Source of the DNA: Clavaria fumosa
Taxonomy: Eukaryota; Basidiomycota; Agaricomycetes; Agaricales; Clavariaceae
DNA length: 64,000 bases
Assembly: GCA_951802425.1 (NCBI GenBank)
Contig: OX637799.1
Coordinates: forward strand, 930,001 to 994,000
Reading direction: 5' to 3'
Below are positions 59,701 through 64,000 of the stretch, piece by piece. Position 1 is the stretch's first letter; every line of letters begins with the position of its first letter. The notes below the pieces were generated by a model, which did no database searches, was not told the origin of the DNA, and saw only the letters and a list, made by a program, of their open reading frames with translations. The position numbers were made by a program, and so were the translations under genes.

Positions 59701-61154
59701 GTGTCACATCCCAATTGAGTTTGCTCACCACCTCACTCTGTGTGCAATCTCCACAGTTTGTGAGTGCCTGCTTCCTGCGTTGCATCCCAATTGAGTTTGC
59801 TCACCACCTCACTCTGTGTGCAATCTCCACAGCTCGTGAGTGCCTGCTTCCTGCGTTGCATCCCAATTGAGTTTGCTCACCACCTCACTCTGTGTGCAAT
59901 CTCCACAGCTCGTGAGTGCCTGCTTCCTGTGTCACATCCCAATTGAGTTTGCTCACCACCTCACTCTGTGTGCAATCTCCACAGCGAGTGAGTGCCTGCT
60001 TCCTGTGTCACATCCCAATTGAGTTTGCTCACCACCTCACTCTGTGTGCAATCTCCACAGGAAGTGAGTGCCTGCTTCCTGTGTCACATCCCTATTGAGT
60101 TTGCTCACCACCTCATTCTGTGTGCACACTCCACAGCAAGTGAGTGCCTGCTTCTCGTGTCGCATCCCAATTGAGTTTGCTCACCACCTCACTCTGTGTG
60201 CAATCTCCACAGCAAGTGAGTGCCTGCTTCCTGTGTTGCATCCCAATTGAGTTTGCTCACCTCTGCACTCTCTGTGTGCAATCTCCACAGGAAGTGAGTG
60301 CCTGCTTCCTGCATTGCATTCCAATTAAGTTTGCTCACTGCTGTGCTCTCTGCATAATCTCCACAGGAAGTGAGTGCCTGCTTCCCATGTTGCATCCCAA
60401 TCTTGTTTGCTCACCACCATGCTCTCTGTGTGTGATCTCCACAGAAAGTGAGTACCTGCTTCCTGTGTCACATCCCAATCTTGTTTGCTCACTGTTGTGC
60501 TTTCTGTGTGTGATCTCCACAGGTTGTGAGTGCCTGCTTCCTGTGTTATATTTCAATCAACTTTCTGATTGCCTCCTCTTCTGTAGCTTGTGAGCCATTC
60601 TTCCTCTTTGTTTCCTTGATGGAAATATTTGTCATGCCTAAGATCCTTTCTCTCCACTGTAGGAAGCAACAATTTCAGCTACTCTTGCAGTGTTGGCACC
60701 TGCATTAATTACAATTGATGTGTGTTCATCTCTGGTCAGCAGCTACACAGTTTCAATGTCTTTCTTTTCTAGGCTTTTACTGTCACCAACTCCCTTCATG
60801 TGCTCAGCCTTGCTGTTGGTATGTTCATTTTGCTGCATGTTGTCTGTCACCCCCACATCACCCTTGCAGCTACCATTGTGTGTACAAAACACACCTTCTC
60901 TAACCTGGACAAAATGCCACTTCGTGAACGTCTGCAAGTCGCCCTGAAACGATACCAGGAATCGAATAAACTGGTTGCTGTAAGGAATGCCTTAGAGCAA
61001 GCCCTAAGTGTCACCTCGTTTATCAGTCTTCGTGAACCCGGGTCGGTTGAGCTGCTGCTGACGATTATTCGGGAGAACAGCATCGTATGTATATTTCCTT
61101 AAATGCCGCATATTCACTAAGATTATTGGATTATAGACTGACCTGGAGAAATAA
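56766..61154 (+). CDS. G-domain GTPase with a single-codon microexon array
   Basis: A P-loop GTPase of a type common in Agaricomycetes, physiological role unknown. Exons 1-8 read 56766-56927, 56990-57022, 57074-57246, 57303-57382, 57435-57626, 57690-57828, 57885-57898, 57955-58019. G-domain motifs: Walker A GRANAGKT (G1), FHDSRGFEAGG (G3, D-x-x-G like), TKFDAL (G4, T/N-K-x-D), and FVSVQQNN. Exon 8 ends in WFPHTW. After the array (58092-60589) come exons 60663-60719 (EATISATLAVLAPALITID, hydrophobic), 60773-60818, 60870-61085 (charged, helical) and a last one 61137-61154 (TDLEK, stop). Every join keeps frame. The alternative is that the whole array is one 2.6-kb intron, and the frame would also survive that. 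Confidence 0.75.
58092..60662 (+). repeat. Array of 33 three-base microexons between 61-75 bp introns
   Basis: Each ~76-bp unit is GTGAGTGCCTGCTTCCTG..., a CTCAC branch-site candidate, ...CTCCACAG, then three bases. After a 6-base exon (CGG GAG, 58092) they are: TGG 58167, GAA 58245, TAT 58321, TCC 58399, TCT 58477, AAA 58551, CCC 58627, CAA 58703, CTA 58779, CTA 58855, CTT 58931, CGA 59007, CAA 59083, CCT 59159, CCC 59235, CCT 59301, CGA 59377, ATT 59453, TCT 59529, TTT 59605, TCT 59681, TTT 59757, CTC 59833, CTC 59909, CGA 59985, GAA 60061, CAA 60137, CAA 60213, GAA 60291, GAA 60367, AAA 60445, GTT 60523, CTT 60587. All are sense codons in phase 0. Edge introns are diverged, central ones nearly identical. 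Every length change lies inside an intron. Confidence 0.8.
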
Positions 61155-61255
61155 ATGCATTCCTTGTCCAGCCTCATAGACAGCACCATAATTGTGTCTC
61201 TGTCTGACTGTCTATCCGTTTGATGTCTATCCGTTTGATGTCTCCCAATTGAATG

Positions 61256-61320
61256 TCGAGGAGAAGAGGAAGGTGATGCTTATGTATTTGGATGAATAAA
61301 CTGTGTCTGTTTCTGGCCAC
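61256..61320 (+). pseudogene. G-patch gene 3' end fragment
   Basis: Matches 55690-55750: the last codons (EEKRK.TLMYL) plus the start of the 3' UTR (ctgtttctggcc). It marks the left edge of the second kinase/G-patch/F-box copy. Just before it, gtctatccgtttgat is present twice in tandem (about 61207-61238). Confidence 0.8.
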
Positions 61321-61451
61321 TGCTGAAAACAATTTCTGTCGAGCGGTAGTGAGGATACAAACGCGAAATTTACTTCTTTCAGAGAAAAATTGTCGCTTCG
61401 AGAGAAAGCGAAAAATTGGCAGAGAGAAGACGAGTCAAAACGCGCAGAGTT

Positions 61452-63066
61452 CTAATCGAAGTGCTGCCAAAACCCCTCAGCCCACGGGCTCGCAGGAGGC
61501 TCGCATCGAACCTCGGGGACGTACATCCTCAGCCACTGCACCGTCTCCTTGCTAAGCCGGTGGCAATGCGTCACGTCGAGCGCGCGCAGACGGCGGGGCA
61601 AGTCGCCCTGCACGTGCGGTGGGGTCGACGTGCTTCCTAATGCGGCTGCTGCTGCTGCGGCGGCGGCGGACATGGACGCGGACGAGAGGCCTCCATGGGG
61701 TGGCGTCTGTTGCGCATATATGTGTGCAGGGAGACGCGACTCAACGAGGGATCACAACGATTCGGAAGAGAAGGAGGCACCCGTCGACACTCATGGCTTC
61801 CAGGTTGGGACATACCCATAGCCGCTTGGAAAGAGGTTTTGAAAGGCTCTACGTGAATCAAGAACGTGGCCGTCAATGGAAGGGAAAAGGGGAAGAGGAG
61901 GGTGATATTCTTGGAGTGGCACTCACAATCGGGAAGCACGAAGACACGTCTTCGTTATCAATCATTTCCAGCAAAGAGAGAGAGGGCAGACGGCCGAGGC
62001 GCTGTACGAGCTTCAGCTCGTTGAACAGGCACGACTCGATGCGAAGCGACTTGAGCGGGAGTAACGTGAGACTCTGGGTCTCCAACTGGTGCAGGAGCGG
62101 CGTGATGTTGTTGAGGTAGCAGAACTCAAGACTGCGAAACGCGGGGAACGCGATCTGCCAGTGCGCGAGCAGGAGCCGCGCCTGCAGCATGCCTGCACAG
62201 TGGAACGACACGTTCATGAGCCGGTGCAGCGCGACCGTGCGCCACACGGGCACCTGGTGCCACTCATTGTCCGCTGACGGCGCACATTCGTCCAGGTCCA
62301 CGTCGACGACTGACATATCGCGGATTGAGAGCTCCTCCAGGTCGGGGCACGCTTGCAGGATGGCCAGCAGCGAGTCGACCGACGGCGAAAAGCGGTTGAA
62401 ATACCCCCCGAACTTCAGCACGCGCAGTCGTGACACGGGCCGCATGTCCCACCCGAAGTCATACGACGTGACCACGCAAGCGCATAGGCGCGGCGTGTGC
62501 CCATTGAAGAGCGTCAGTGGCGCCTGCGAGAAATGGTCCGGCTATGCAGCGGATGACGTGGGCGGACACAGATTCGTACAAGGGCGCGTCTTCTTGGCAG
62601 CGCAGGAGGGCCGCGAGCGCCTGGGCGCGGGTTGGCACGCTCAGGACAAGGGAACGCGCGCGCCACAGCACGGATGACCGCCTCTGTGACGCTGCGCGTG
62701 AGGTCCGGGTGCCGAGGGACGAAGTTAATCGTCAGATCGACGGGCACTGACTTGGATCTCACGAGCCTCCGGCGCGCCTTTGTATCGAGTCATGCTTGCT
62801 GACCGTGATCTTGAACCACAGCAGTGGTTGACGACATCCACCCAGTTGCGGCACACCAGCATCAGGCACATCAGCAGATCCTCTTCCTCGGTGGGGCGCA
62901 TGCTAATGACGAAGATGGAGGAAAGCGGATGGACGGGGAGACGCTGCACAGGCGACTGTGACCGCACGGCGTGCTCCAGATGCGACTGCGGCTCTTTGCG
63001 CTGGTTGAGCAGCAAGGCCAAGCAATCATCCGCGCAGCCCTGCAGCCGGATGTTGCCGCTACACAC
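61452..63066 (-). pseudogene. F-box/leucine-rich protein, copy 2, frameshifted
   Basis: F-box proteins couple targets to SCF ubiquitin ligases. On the minus strand: the N-terminal block VQRLPVHPLSSIFVISMRPTEEEDLL then LMLVCRNWVDVV (about 62960-62830), SKSVPVDLTINFVP (about 62755-62715), LAALLRCQEDAPLYESVSAHV (about 62625-62560), then a long leucine-rich part (62475-61920: SRLRVLKFGG; LLAILQACPDLEEL; FRSLEFCYLNN; LPLKSLRIESC), an intron near 61940-61665, and the C-terminus (LRALDVTHCHRLSKETVQWL) ending at 61452. The first third needs frame changes and lacks part of the F-box end (PLLW), so it is probably non-functional, though unrecognised introns could rescue some of it. Confidence 0.65.
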
Positions 63067-63129
63067 CCAAATTCTACCCCAACCTCTAGCTCTCTGGAAG
63101 TAAGTCTGCGCAACCCTCCCGCCCTCACC

Positions 63130-63330
63130 TGGATAACATTAAAACATTTAGTGCGTAACTTACCTGCCCCTCCTTCTTTCCCTTTCCTTGTGGTAACTTA
63201 GGCTAGATATTTCAGTAAGGTGAATCTACTGTATGTTACTTTTTTTTTCTTTTCGTAAACTGGAGCGCTATATCGACCGTTTCTTCTGCTCTGTAATTTG
63301 ATGTATATATGGAGTTGGGGAAAGAGAAGG
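63130..63330 (+). other. Kinase 3' UTR fragment, duplicated
   Basis: The blocks gtgcgtaacttacctgcccc and ggctagatatttca, then ctggagcgctatat, match 53794-53980 downstream of the intact kinase. A kinase 3' end therefore once stood here. Confidence 0.75.
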
Positions 63331-63399
63331 AGTGTAAGGTGGTCGAACAGGATTGGTTATTGAAGCCATCTGCGCATGACCTCATTGACCTGTTTACTA

Positions 63400-64000
63400 A
63401 CGTCATCGCGTCATCGGCAACGGCAGCTTTCCCACCCATCCATTCCCACACTCTTACGTAAATACACACTCACTCACGCATCTACGCGCTCAAGACCATC
63501 CGCAAAGCGCACATCGTGAACCGCAAAGAGATCACGCACACGCTCGCCGAGCGGCTCGTCCTCGCGCGCGTCGACAGCCCCTTCATCGTCCCCCTCAAGT
63601 TCAGCTTCCAGTCCGAGCAGAAGCTGTACCTCGTCCTTGCGTGCGTCTGCGCGGTTTCGCCCGCCCGTCTTTGTTGCCGTGCCCCCCCCCCTCCTCCCCT
63701 CTCTTGTGCGCCCGCCCCCTGACTGTGTGGTTATGCCAGCTTCGTGAACGGCGGCGAGCTCTTCCATCACCTCCAGCGCGAGCAGCGCTTCAACGAGGAG
63801 CGTAGCCGGTTCTACAGCGCCGAGCTGCTCCTCGCCCTCGAGCACCTGCACGAGCTCGACGTCGTCTACCGGTACGGTGCTCCCCGCCCGCCCGCTTACC
63901 CCTGTTGCTTGTTGCGCGCAGCGACCTGAAACCAGAGAACATCCTGCTCGACTACACGGGCCACATCGCGCTGTGCGACTTCGGCCTGTGCAAGCTGAAC
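63400..64000 (+). pseudogene. Ypk1/Gad8-like kinase, second copy, 5'-truncated, cut by the window end
   Basis: Starts with a damaged copy of the glycine-loop exon (IGNGSF near 63412, then loss of the GKV end and the exon 4 start). From 63478 it follows the intact gene almost base for base, introns included: exon-4-like to 63640, exon-5-like 63740-63871, exon-6-like from 63922 to the window end ([17 protein letters not shown] present). The N-terminal C2-like region is absent. The near-identity of introns implies a recent duplication. Whether a 3' half exists lies outside the window. Confidence 0.85.

Noticed and set aside
58338..60593. Overlapping plus-strand frames of ~60 residues (MPASCV...CVQSPQ) repeated every 76 bp, as a repeat protein
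   Set aside because: These are long frames caused by the tandem repeat itself. They read through consensus intron donors and acceptors, stop in every frame after about two units, and do not connect with the GTPase exons.
58324..60662. CRISPR-like array (regular repeats with variable short spacers)
   Set aside because: The spacers are three bases long, the repeats are 61-75 bp with splice motifs, there are no cas genes, and the setting is a eukaryotic gene.

Overview
The window looks like a contig from a mushroom-forming basidiomycete (Agaricomycetes). The host genes are GC-rich and cut by many 50-75 bp introns with GT(G/A)(A/C)GT donors and CAG/TAG acceptors. The fungal families present are a Ypk1/Gad8-type AGC kinase, a Ste6-like ABC transporter, a VAP/Scs2 protein, an F-box protein of the agaricomycete type and a GTPase. 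The transposons are chromodomain Ty3/gypsy elements, a Tad-like LINE and hAT-type MITEs. I see no bacterial operon, tRNA, rRNA or CRISPR array.

Positions 1-34290 are a nested transposon block. An old minus-strand chromovirus (family B) is split by a plus-strand chromovirus (A1, 2299-7947, duplicated target CTCAC). A mosaic B/A element follows (8459-14954). Next comes minus-strand chromovirus C1 (15457-22009, target ACTCT), which itself carries a 163-bp TG..CA insertion. A 5'-truncated LINE starts near 22960 and is split by chromovirus C2 (24474-33307, target AAAAC). C2 in turn contains an unclassified ~1.8-kb unit and, in its 5' LTR, a 641-bp hAT-type MITE. A second MITE lies just downstream of the LINE coding end. 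Differences between copies are mostly losses of CG, and many stop codons are CGA-to-TGA changes, so the block is decaying by CpG transition.

Positions 35373-50555 (all minus strand) hold one intact ABC transporter gene (44966-50555) and one intact VAP gene (35373-37075). Between them, in alternation, lie two truncated VAP copies and two truncated ABC copies. This is the pattern left by two tandem duplications of a segment running from the middle of the ABC gene to the middle of the VAP gene.

Positions 51109-64000 hold an intact Ypk1/Gad8-like kinase gene, divergent from the ABC gene, then a G-patch gene and a broken F-box copy. A GTPase gene (56766-61154) follows. After it the kinase/G-patch/F-box set reappears as fragments: a G-patch tail, a frameshifted F-box gene, a kinase 3' UTR piece, and a second kinase copy that runs off the window end.

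The most unusual object is inside the GTPase gene. Between two ordinary coding exons lies a tandem array (58092-60662). Every unit is a complete 61-75 bp intron, and consecutive introns are separated by exactly three bases: 33 three-base exons in a row, plus one of six bases, all in phase 0 and none a stop codon. The introns in the centre are nearly identical while the three bases between them are hypervariable. This reads as a cascade of single-codon microexons rather than an ordinary minisatellite, although transcript data are needed to prove it.
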